Part shown: positions 34,344-42,929 of the stretch, in pieces | Layout: every line of letters starts with the position of its first letter | Numbering within the stretch: position 1 is the stretch's first letter | DNA from: Podospora bellae-mahoneyi | Taxonomy: Eukaryota > Ascomycota > Sordariomycetes > Sordariales > Podosporaceae | NCBI RefSeq assembly: GCF_035222275.1 | Contig: NC_085881.1 | Location: 1,612,001-1,676,000, forward strand | DNA length: 64,000 bases | Direction: 5' to 3' | The notes under the pieces: model-generated | What the model was told of the DNA's origin: nothing | The model's input: the letters and a program-made list of their open reading frames with translations, nothing else | Database searches by the model: none | Program-made: the position numbers and the translations under genes

Positions 34344-35945
34344 TCAATCGCTGTCAGAGTCAGACATTGCATCTGCTTCTCGCTTGCGCCTGGTTTGAAC
34401 CCGATGACGTGCGCTGCGCCGCACAGGCTGGGCTGGCTCTGGCTGCTCCACATCCTCCTTGGCTACCCCTTCTTCCTCCACCACCCTCCCTTCAACGCAG
34501 GCGTCTTCCGGTTCAAAGAGCCTCACAAACTTGGAATTCGAGTCTTCTCTATTCAACTTGCGCCTTTTTCTTGCTTCCTGGGCCTTCTGGGCGTTCTGTT
34601 GGTGCCTTGCCGCATCAGCTTTGTGGATGGATGCCTCAGATCTCAGTGTGAGTATAGTACTGGTGAGAGTCCTTGCCGCAAGCCGTTTTCCGGCCGGCGT
34701 ATGGTTCTTGAGTAGGTCCCTGACCTCCTTGGCCACCTGGGAGTCCTCCACGGTATGGAAAGTAGGTGTTTTTGAAGAGAGATCCAACGGCACCATAGGG
34801 ACTACCACCTGGCTTGAAGAGAGCGGTTTGCGCCTATGTATGGGCCATAATCCTGTCCCACGCCAGCCGCCGGCAATATTTTCTTTCCTAAAGCCCTGCT
34901 TGCGGGCAAGGTCATACAGCCGGACCAAGTCGACTTTGCCGTTAGGCGTACAGTTGGTGAGGGCGTCGTTCACAGCCACAAGCCTCTTATACGCCTTCTT
35001 TATACTGGAAAAGCAGCCAATATCAAGGGGTTGAAGGACGTGAGAGCAGTGGGGGGGCAGGAAAAGAAGGTAAATGTTGCTCCTGTAGCACCGGATCATG
35101 AAGTCGTCAGTGGTATGTGAGCCATGGCCATCACAAATAAGAAGACGGGGTTCTGATGGATCCTCAGGTTCAGTCCTTGGTATAAAGACCTCTTTAAGCC
35201 AACCAACGGTAAGGTCATTGCTAATCCAGCCATTCTCTGATACAGCCACAAACCAGTCCTTGTTCAATTGGTCCTTAAACCATTGCTTTTGAAGGTCTTT
35301 GCCTTTGAAGATGACCCCGGGGGGGAGGACTCTCCCGTCTTGTGAGATACACTCAAGTATGGTGGTCCAGGTCCTTCTTCCGTTCTGTTTAACGTATACA
35401 GACTTCTTGTCCCGCTTCGAAGACCCAATAACCAAGCCGATTTCTCCCTGGCCTTCCATTATACCCACCTTATCGTGGTTGTACCTGTGCCTAGGCTTGA
35501 TCCAGTCAACGGTGGAATACAGGTCAAAGAACTTGTTGATATTCTCCGGGGTGGCTTCGTTGACTCTGGCGTAGTCAATTTTCTTTCCAACCTTTGTTTT
35601 AATATCGGGATAACGGCCAATAAAGTGGGATACCCAGTGCTTGCCAAGGGGGTTGGGATCGCCTTCTTCAGCCAGTAAACTGGCCGCTAAAGCCTTCACA
35701 TTGGCATGGGTGGGAGCGTAGCCAAGGCTTTCCTGACGAAGGATCCATTGAACAATGAGGTCTTCTTGGCCGTGAGAAAGTCGCTGTTGGTTTTCATGGG
35801 CAAGGTTCCTTGGTAGGGTACCATCAATGCGGTGCTTCAGGGTGGAACGTGGAATCCCGTGCTTGTTGGACGCTTTTCGCTGGCTTATACCAGCGGCAAT
35901 GTCTTTCTGGGCATTTTTAACATCCTCCTCGGTATATTTGGCCAT
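34344..35945 (-). CDS. Pogo/Fot1-type transposase (DDE_1, CENP-B-like DNA binding)
   Basis: Single exon, 533 residues, no stops or frameshifts. The N-terminal psq-type helix-turn-helix spans about residues 5-42 (ISQRKASNKHGIPRSTLKHR). A CENP-B-type helix-turn-helix follows to about 125 (GYAPTHANVKALA ... HWVSHFIGRYP). The DDE_1 catalytic domain covers about 150-370. The acidic triad is D158 (NHDKVG), D272 (ICDGHGSH) and D308 (QPLDIG). The 35-residue gap between the last two is the DD35D spacing of pogo elements. The residue after the first Asp is Lys where many relatives have Glu. The C-terminus is basic then acidic (RRSARHRVQTRRKR, DSDSD), likely with a nuclear localisation signal. It could be active; expression cannot be judged. 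Confidence 0.93.
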   Translation of the reverse strand: MAKYTEEDVKNAQKDIAAGISQRKASNKHGIPRSTLKHRIDGTLPRNLAHENQQRLSHGQEDLIVQWILRQESLGYAPTHANVKALAASLLAEEGDPNPLGKHWVSHFIGRYPDIKTKVGKKIDYARVNEATPENINKFFDLYSTVDWIKPRHRYNHDKVGIMEGQGEIGLVIGSSKRDKKSVYVKQNGRRTWTTILECISQDGRVLPPGVIFKGKDLQKQWFKDQLNKDWFVAVSENGWISNDLTVGWLKEVFIPRTEPEDPSEPRLLICDGHGSHTTDDFMIRCYRSNIYLLFLPPHCSHVLQPLDIGCFSSIKKAYKRLVAVNDALTNCTPNGKVDLVRLYDLARKQGFRKENIAGGWRGTGLWPIHRRKPLSSSQVVVPMVPLDLSSKTPTFHTVEDSQVAKEVRDLLKNHTPAGKRLAARTLTSTILTLRSEASIHKADAARHQQNAQKAQEARKRRKLNREDSNSKFVRLFEPEDACVEGRVVEEEGVAKEDVEQPEPAQPVRRSARHRVQTRRKREADAMSDSDSD

Positions 35946-36103
35946 TGATGGGTACCTGGAGCAAAAAAAAAGTAAAAGAAAAGCTTCATTTTTGGTCTCT
36001 GTGGGTGGAATATAAAGTGTGTGTTGATATCGGGGGGCTTTCGGAGGTCCAGGGTTGTGGAGAATTTAATGTGGGTAGATGGCTTGGGTAGTTCAAACCT
36101 ACC

Positions 36104-36145
36104 TGGGCCACATCCATATATAATCCACTTCCTTGTTATCCAACC
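36104..36145. repeat. Right terminal inverted repeat of the pogo-like element
   Basis: Its reverse complement begins GGTTGGATAACAAGG, and TA follows it at 36146-36147. It pairs with 34186-34227. Confidence 0.9.
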
Positions 36146-36147
36146 TA

Positions 36148-36899
36148 CCTACTTGTCGCCGGCGGGTGTTCGTGCTCCGAGACCACTAGCATTGACGATG
36201 ATGTCAGCTCGGAACTCACGCATGATTTTGTCTTCCTGTAGATGAAGAATCTCCCTTGATCTCACGGGTCGCGGAGATTGCTTCCTTGAACCTGACGGTC
36301 TTCATCAAGAATTCCATAGCGGTATGAGCGTCTATAGCCAACGCCTCATGTCTGTAGCCCCATTTCAGCCCAACTGAGCCAAGATAGTTTGTTGCACTCA
36401 GGGCGTCCTCCCATTTTCGAAACTCGAATGTATTCCAGTCTTCAAGTGGAAGGCTTCGATAACCAGCCTTAGACTTCCCGCGGAAGCCTCCATACCCGGT
36501 GTCCAGGCGCGCATTTCCCTGAGTTTGGCTGTCAGCCCCCTGCCTGTTATCCTTATGACTGTGATGGGAAGATTGATACAGTGCGATCATTCTGGCTTCG
36601 AACTCTTCCAGCTGACTTTTCTTGGCTAAGTGCTCATAGAACAGAAAGCTGTGCATCGCCCACAACCGAGCCTGCGCGGGTTCGGGGAACGCAACCGCAG
36701 GAGCCCGGTTCTCTGACAAGCGACGACCACTTGGGGGGTACTCCCACAGAGCTCCAGCAGTCTGAGAACACATAGAACCATCCTTGTTTGCATCCTCCCC
36801 GTACCATTCTTTAGCAGCAACCGAGACACGATAACCCCTATCCAGAAGAATCCAGGCGGTCATCAATCCACTGACCCCACCTCCGATGATGAGGACCAT
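36148..36899 (-). pseudogene. 5' part of a D-amino-acid-oxidase-like FAD flavoenzyme gene, split by a transposon
   Basis: From the ATG at 36899 an open frame of 227 codons encodes the N-terminal FAD domain: VLIIGGGVSGLMTAWILLDRG (GxGxxG-type fold), then SQTAGALWEYPP, typical of the DAO family. These enzymes oxidatively deaminate D-amino acids, usually in peroxisomes. Near 36240 the coding frame changes by one position without a convincing intron. The continuation (EFRADIIVNASGLGAR and TPAGDK) runs to the TA where the transposon inserted. The remainder lies at 33814-34183. An AAC repeat directly precedes the ATG. The 5' half is still fairly clean, which suggests recent inactivation. Confidence 0.8.
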
Positions 36900-36929
36900 C
36901 TTGTTGTTGTTGTTGTTTTCGGTGAACTC

Positions 36930-38093
36930 TTAAGCGAGTCGATTGGTAGCACCAATGATAGAATCTGCATCATCTATGAGTTTCATCCCTCTGGTACAAA
37001 CATGCTCGGCATTTCTCGAGGATACTTTGCTTCCGTCTGTTTGAAGCCTCGAACAAGCATCACAAGCCCCTTGGGTGGCACGCGTAATCCTGTGGGCGGA
37101 ACTAGCGGCGGTGCCCAGCAGCTCCGCGTACTCCCGAAACTTGCAGAAACAGTAGGAGCCATAGTCATTGTAGTTTTGTAGTTACCAAATATAACATCAT
37201 TGGCCCTGGCGACGATCGACTTGGAAATGTTGGTGGCGGAGTGGTGATAGTAGGTGGCGGGTTTGGTCAGACGGTCAGTGCTGGCTCCCTGGAAATCATC
37301 CGGCTTGGACAGGAGTGTTTCTTGTTCAAACTCTTTGATGAATGTGTTGAGATAATCCATAGCCATACAAGCCTTACTGTAGACGGTCTGGGTGACCTGC
37401 CACAATCCATGGGAATCACGGTCTTCTCTGGCGAGCTCGGCATACGAAGTCGAGCCTGTGGAGAGCGAGAGGACACCTGTCCCGTCCTTAGATGGGAGTG
37501 GGACTTGGATGATCGGCTTGGTTGCAAGGTTGGACTAAGTGGATGAAAGCCGCAGAGTGCAAATGTGGGGAGGCGTGAGTTGTGATGTTGAACGGTGGGT
37601 GGTTGTCTAGTATGCTTTTTCTGACCGATCCGGATGATCATCAGATACGACCAAAATAGAAATAAATAGGTTGGTTCGAATTTTGGGAGGAGGTCGTGTA
37701 AGTTTGTTTGAGGGAGAATTAATGAGGGTGGGTGGTGAGGTTGCAGGAGTGACTCGGCTCGACTCTTGCAAACCGTTTGTGATTTTGAGAATGTGAGAGC
37801 CAGTTTTCGAGAGAAGAAAAAAAAGAAGGTTCTCCAGGAATAATCAGGCATCAGTGCGAAATTGTTGCTCAAGCCAACAGTATTGCGCAACTGCTCTAGG
37901 GCTTGTGGGCATGTTTGTTCCTTCCCGGGTTGGAAACCAGTCAGTCGCTCTTTCCATGTGGGAGCAAAGGGCATGAAAACATGATCCGTCAAGTAGAACT
38001 GTGACCATACGGCTACCTGGACCGCTGCACTGATACAGTTGATCTCACAGTGAGAGGTTGCAGGTATCTTAAGATGGTCTTTCAGCTAAGGTC
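36930..38093 (-). pseudogene. Coding-like, frame-broken remains of an unrecognised gene
   Basis: On the minus strand, 37541 to about 37190 reads as coding (KPIIQVPLPSKDG, WQVTQTVYSKA, NDVIFGNY). It starts at a possible TTAG acceptor. Near 37180, around a repeated AACTACAA, the sense frame shifts. The continuation (NYNDYGSYCFCKFREYAEL, then GMKLIDDADSIIGATNRLA) runs to a TAA at 36930-36932. That stop is in the same frame as, and 30 bases before, the DAO-like ATG. Further upstream, 38093-37800, another open and coding-like piece occurs (CEINCISAAVQVAVWSQFYL, FAPTWKERLTGFQPG). I recognise no family. Either the gene has decayed or I have missed unusual splicing. Confidence 0.4.
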
Positions 38094-38321
38094 AGTGATG
38101 CGTAGGGTGAAGGACATGAAAGCAGACATGCGTTAACAACACCGCAGTAAGACTTCGAGCCCAGGGACTCACGCCATGGGTTCTTTCATATATCAACCCG
38201 AGCCCAAATTCAAGGCTATTATTATTCACCGCAAGATTTGCGTACTCAGGGGCGGGCAAACAAGCCAGTAAACAAAGGAATACGTACATAGCCCAATACT
38301 TGCCGATTCTGTTCAAGGTGC

Positions 38322-38591
38322 CATTAAGCGACTCGATAACCCAGTTCTTACCAATAAAAATGCATCTACGGCAAGAAATATTTCCGGATGTATGATAAGA
38401 ATAGGAGATCAATAAAGGAAGAGATTTCAATGTTGAAGACCCCATCAAGCTTCTCTACAACCCAACTCTTGACAACAGAACACTCCTCCAGGGCAAGAAC
38501 GTCTACATAGCGAGCATTGGAGGTCAAGATTTCTGAGGAAGAGGTTCTCAACTGTACAGCTTAGAGCACTATCAAGCATCTCAATATCCCA
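38322..38591 (-). repeat. Three diverged tandem units, about 125 bp apart
   Basis: On the minus strand, similar blocks centre on CTGGGATATTGAGATGCTTG (ending 38571), TTGGGTTGTAGAGAAGCTTG (ending 38444) and CTGGGTTATCGAGTCGCTTA (ending 38322), spaced 127 and 122 bases. Translated in the best frames they give related peptides (CWDIEMLDSAL, SWVVEKLDGVF, NWVIESLNGTL), as if an old protein repeat of about 41 residues. No complete gene remains that I can support. Confidence 0.5.
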
Positions 38592-38786
38592 GCACTTACA
38601 CATAGACGGCAGGACATAATCTCCAATGTATGCCGCATTGGATGTTCAATGAGGAACATTTACACCTCAAGGGTTTATCCATCTTACGCTCCCAACTATC
38701 GAAAAAGAGGGGTGGATGCTTTCGTTGAGCAAGTCCCACATATACCCAACCTCCAACCCCTGTTTACAACAGTCATCCAGTGAAGA

Positions 38787-38858
38787 AGCTGCGTGGCGCA
38801 GCGGAAGCGCGCCGGGCTCATAACCCGGAGGTCACTCGATCGAAACGAGTCGCAGCTA
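38787..38858 (+). tRNA. Initiator tRNA-Met (CAT anticodon)
   Basis: A 72-base cloverleaf: acceptor stem AGCTGCG/CGCAGCT with discriminator A, anticodon stem CCGGG/CCCGG around CTCATAA (anticodon CAT at 38819-38821), and T-stem ACTCG/CGAGT. The T-loop reads ATCGAAA in place of the usual TTC form, which with the GGG:CCC anticodon stem marks the eukaryotic initiator. There is no intron. CCA is not encoded. Confidence 0.97.
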
Positions 38859-38862
38859 AATC

Positions 38863-38880
38863 TTTTGGTAATATTTTTTT
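38863..38880 (+). terminator. RNA polymerase III termination T-runs
   Basis: A TTTT at 38863-38866 lies four bases after the tRNA, with a backup run of seven T at 38874-38880. Confidence 0.75.
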
Positions 38881-39589
38881 CCATCCCTTATTTTTTTCAC
38901 CCTGATCTCCTCCACACAATCCGTCTCTCTCATTTGTGCTCATTTTTTAAGGATCACGAAATTGCAAAGGAACTCATGTTTTGTCCAGAGTTTATTTCTT
39001 TATATTATTAATAATTAGAGATCCTCAGGCATCCGCCCCATTCCGCTGTCAATGTCTACGCTATATCAACCATGCTAGTCGTCATTCCGTGAAAGGGCAG
39101 AACAACAAAACATGATCAGCAACATGATAGCAGGGCAAGATGGCCTCTCTCCACACCCAAGCTAACTACAATATTAATCAATACAGCTCATCGACCACAC
39201 GCTATAATAGTGATCGCTGTACCCCACCTTTCCCAAGTCCAGCACCCAATCCCTCAAGAGTATACGCCCGGTATTTTCCTTCCCTTTTGCTCCCCGCTGA
39301 AAAAGCCAAGCAGAGAAGCCAAATCAAAACAAAAAATCCAACAAGACGCCATTCCAATGCAGATCCTGAACACCGCAAAACCAAAAAGGCCGTGTACAGA
39401 AATGTTCCCTTATGGTTCCCTCCCAAAAGGAAAATACAAGATTAATAGCCAGAGACCACACATACACACACAGAGAGAGAGAGATTAAAACTCTTCCCAA
39501 AACGATAAACAGCGTCAAAGAAAAAAAAAAGCCAAAACAACAGATGCTATGCAGTTGGGTATCAGGATCCAAAACCAAAAATGCCGAAA

Positions 39590-39893
39590 AAGGAGTGTGT
39601 GCCTATGCCGATTATATGCAGGGTTCGTAAAAGGAGTGTCTAAGTTGGGTATCAAATCCGTTCGATCCGGTAAAAGTAAAGGAATGTCTATAGTTCGTTG
39701 TTGCTGGACCAGCCGGGACAAAGGAGCGTCGGTAAATATGTGTATCGTAAGGAGCGTCGTGCATGAAAAATGCAAGTATTAGGTAAGTGTCGTTGCAGTC
39801 ATAAAGGAGCGTCGTGTGCATTGAGAAAAATGCCGTGGGATAAGCTGCGTTGTGAAGATCAAGGTTGTGATCGCCAAAGGAGTGTCGTGTACA
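39590..39893. repeat. Cluster of seven dispersed AAAGGAGYGTCGTG-type repeats
   Basis: The motif AAAGGAGTGT/AAAGGAGCGTCGTG recurs near 39590, 39630, 39679, 39720, 39749, 39803 and 39876. The later copies extend into GTGCAT...GAAAAATGC. Spacing is irregular (about 29 to 73 bases). The segment GTTGGGTATCA also occurs twice, at 39554 and 39644. Confidence 0.7.
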
Positions 39894-40010
39894 TTTGCGT
39901 CTGTGTTGAAGCGTGGAAAAACAAGCGAGAGTGCGCTCCGGAAAAAAGAAAACGAGAAACGGAAAAGCGAAAGTGGGGATAAGGATGGGAGGTTGGGGGC
40001 AGATCATGGG

Positions 40011-40331
40011 CTACATCATCTTTCCCTTTCCCTTCATGTCATCCTGAGGAGCCGTGAGGGCGGGAATCACGGTGTTGTCGAGACTTGGAAACCTGGAATG
40101 TGCTGACATCACTGGCGTGGCAAGCAGCGGTGTGAGGGGTGATTCTGGAAGCGGAGGGTATTGAGCGGGTCCGGGACTCAGATAGGGCGAGTGAGCAAAA
40201 GACGAAGGCGGAGCTGACATCCATGGCTGCTGGTCCTCCTGTGGCGTGTGGTCTAATGTTGTGCTCGAGTAGGAAGGCCTGGTCGTCATCTTGTCAATCA
40301 CCTTTGACTTGTGGATTTCCAGAGGCTCCTA
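40011..40331 (-). other. In-frame 105-codon extension after the transcription factor stop
   Basis: Directly after the TAG at 40329-40331, in the same frame, 105 codons stay open until a second TAG at 40011-40013. The peptide begins EPLEIHKSKVIDK, is rich in Pro, Ser and Thr (SPYLSPGPAQYPPLPESPL) and ends KGKGKMM, a composition like the preceding transactivation-type tail. It could be reached by readthrough, or by splicing out a short intron that ends exactly at this TAG. Phase-compatible GT dinucleotides exist 42, 72 and 96 bases before the end of the TAG, though none is a strong donor and I see no good branch site. Confidence 0.5.
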
Positions 40332-42296
40332 GGCCCACGTGGACTGGATTGGAGAAGAAACGAACCCGACACTGTAGCGGTGGCTGGCAGGACCCATGAC
40401 GGGAGAGGCGGCTGAGTAGGGGACCGTCCAGTTTCCAGAATCTTCGAAGTCGCTGTGGCCGGCGTCGCCAAAGTCACCATAGACGCTCGAGACGGGACTG
40501 TAGGCGCCGTAGGGGCTAGGGATGTTAAGATACTGCTGGTTGCCAGAGTGAGGGAACGGGGATGACAGCTGCAGAGGGCTGACGGCGCTGTTGGGAACAG
40601 ACAGGTCCTCGGTGCTGTAGCTGAATGACACGCTGTCTCCATAGAAGTACTCTGGAGAAGCAGCGGGAACCATGGCCGGTGAACCGTCGTTCATGTAGAA
40701 GGGCGGCGCCGTGTACTGATGGAATGCGGGCGTGTCGACAGGATGGGCCCAACCCATGCGGGAGCGGAACTCGTAGACTGTGCCGAGGGGGTGATCCATG
40801 AAACTGAGAGAGGTCTGGCCCCTCTCCGAGCTGCTGAGACGTTGATGGATTTCCTCGATAGGCTTGACGGTAAGGCTTCCAAAGTAGGCAGCACCAATGT
40901 CGGGGAAAAGACGCTCCATCAGCAAAGCGGCCGTGTAGTAGTGAGCAATCACGACCAACGAGTTGGGGGAGCAACTGCTCTGCTGCAGCATATCGACAGG
41001 AAGCCAGAACAGCCAGGTGCGCAACGCCCTAAGGCGCTCAAACTGCTGGTGCAAAGGCTGGGTCAAGACGATCTTGCGAGAGCCCTTCATGAAGGCAATG
41101 AGCTGCGTGATGGGCTTGGGGCTCTCATGGCTCTGCTTCAGATGGTGCTCGAGCTTCTGCAGCTGCTTCAGAGTCCGCTGGTAACTGTCCATGTCGGCAG
41201 CGCATGGCTGGCTGGGCTGGTGGTCCGGGGTGGGCGACGGAGGGCCGGTAGGGAACGTGCTGCTCTCGGCGATGAAGTCGCCAAACAGGGACTCGTGTTT
41301 CCAGGATTCCATGGCATCGATAATCTATTTCGTCCGAATTAGTCGGGCGGTCGCGGGGGCTTGGCGCAGCCTTTTTTACTCACCGTCGAGGTTCCTTGCA
41401 TGAGTTCGGTCCAGCTCTTCCTGTATCGAGGTCAGCCCTGGTCGGTGTAGCCGGATAGCTGCAGCATATTGCTTACCAATCCGTGGCTTGCCACGACAGC
41501 ACGAGCGAAGCCGCCAGGATGGCGTCGGAGTTCTCCCTCGAGAAGCAGCCGATGGCTTCCTGAAGGCGGTTCAGTGCAATGCCCCGGTGCTCGTAGGCCA
41601 TGTTGCCCACCAATGGGCAGTCGGTCAGGTGCGCAAGGTGCGTGGCGGAAAACGCCAGCAGCGCATGCAAGACATAGTCGTAGGTAGCACCGATCTGGAT
41701 GATTCTAGAAAAAAAAGAGAAAAGGGGCACTTGGTCAGCAAGGACGACATGGGATGGCATGTGTCAGGGGTCCAGCCTTACGTGGGAATCCGCCGCGTCC
41801 AAAGCGTGAAGCCATTGGCATTGAGGCTCTCCATCTGCTCACTGATGGACGCAACATGGTGGATCAGCCTGAGCTGGTCCAGAGTCAAGTCACAGGGTGT
41901 CGGTGCAGGATAGATGTGCGGGAATGGGAACACCCCGGTAACCTTCCACTGGTTGATCTCCTCCTCAATCTGAGGGGTCCACATGAGGTCGGGCTTGTCA
42001 GGCGAGCAAGACCTCTCATCAGGCTGAGTGATGTCGTTGTACGGGCAGCGGACCTTGTGCTTGGTGCAGTTGCGGCTGAAGCTAGAGTTAGTCATTTGTC
42101 TCTGAATTTTGAGGGATAAGCCAAGCGTACCATTGAGGGAAGCTTTCATCACATCTGATGTGGCGGCGCTTGCTGTGAAGGTTGTTAGTGAAAACATGCC
42201 TGACTGCCAGGCTCTCGACTCAGCTTACCAAGATTCACATCCCTTCCGGGACTTGGTGTGGCTCCGACGAGGAGGACCACCACCGGGACCGGCCAT
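40329..42296 (-). CDS. Zn2Cys6 (GAL4-type) transcription factor
   Basis: Six exons: 42229-42296, 42131-42172, 41782-42075, 41477-41704, 41384-41420 and 40329-41324, giving 554 residues. The binuclear zinc cluster is at residues 20-45, CESCKRRHIRC followed by DESFPQCRNCTKHKVRC, with all six cysteines, and it is split by two introns. The basic start (RRSHTKSRKG) is usual for the class. The middle region (WTRRIPTIIQIG, YVLHALLAFSATHLAHL, HRGIALNRLQEAI) resembles the regulatory domain of sterol-uptake/Upc2-like fungal C6 proteins, so lipid- or sterol-linked control is possible but unproven. The C-terminus is Ser/Tyr/Pro-rich (activation-type). No target can be read from context. The 12 kb upstream are gene-free. 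Confidence 0.92.
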
Positions 42297-42887
42297 TATG
42301 AGAGATACTTTGGAAGATTATGAAAACGAAAGAACTGAACTGGCTGTTAGCCTCCAAGCCAAGATGGAAAAACGAGAGACACCTGAAGCCAGGCGGAGGA
42401 GGTCAAGAAAGGGTTGGGGGTTGCTGACATAAATCAGAACACACAGTCAGTGCAGTGCGTCCTGGATGGGATAGCGAACGTCGTGAGATGCGGTTGGGGA
42501 GAGGCGCACAAAGTAGTGTAAGGCTGACACTATATTGATGTTGAAGGACAGCACAAGGCTATGTCCCCGCTTGGCGCAGACCTGGAGGCGGAGCTTGGAG
42601 AAGATGGGTAGCCGAATGAGTCAAAATGCCGTGCGAGAGAGAGAGAGAGAGCCTGGTTCCTGAGTGGAGATGCGTCGAGGAGGCAAAGGCTACTGCTGCT
42701 GCTACTTGCTGCTACGTGTGATGATGGTACGGTAACTACTGGTGGCGGTGATAGAGTTTGGTTTGGTTTGGTTTTCGAATCTTGTGGAGATTCTCTTCCT
42801 TTCCGGGCCGTTTTCCTTCTTCTTCCTCTTCTCTTGGTATCCTTTTCTTCCTTCCTTTTCCTCAACAGCAGTCAGTAGCGATCGTGT

Positions 42888-42929
42888 GGTTGGTTGGTTG
42901 GTTGGTTGGTTGGCTGGTTGGTTGGTTGT
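42888..42929. repeat. (TTGG)n tetranucleotide run
   Basis: About ten TTGG units with one GGCT interruption, in the upstream region of the Zn2Cys6 gene. Confidence 0.85.

Larger units (their letters stand above)
34186..36145 (-). mobile_element. Fot1/pogo-like Tc1-mariner superfamily DNA transposon, apparently whole
   Basis: The element is about 1,960 bp. It is bounded by 42-bp imperfect terminal inverted repeats (34 of 42 positions identical) and flanked by TA on both sides (34184-34185 and 36146-36147), the target duplication expected for this superfamily. It carries one uninterrupted transposase gene on the minus strand. Size, ends and DD35D transposase fit the fungal Fot1/pogo group. It sits inside a D-amino-acid-oxidase-like gene in the same orientation. 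Most differences between the two ends are C/T or G/A, which could be drift or mild repeat-induced mutation. Confidence 0.92.
38859..40010. other. Intergenic region between tRNA and transcription factor 3' end
   Basis: No supported coding sequence. It contains a CACACA/GAGAGA dinucleotide stretch near 39461-39485 and the short-repeat cluster at 39590-39893. Confidence 0.5.

Noticed and set aside
35459-35678. Other-frame ORFs within the transposase region
   Set aside because: They are shadows of the 533-residue transposase.
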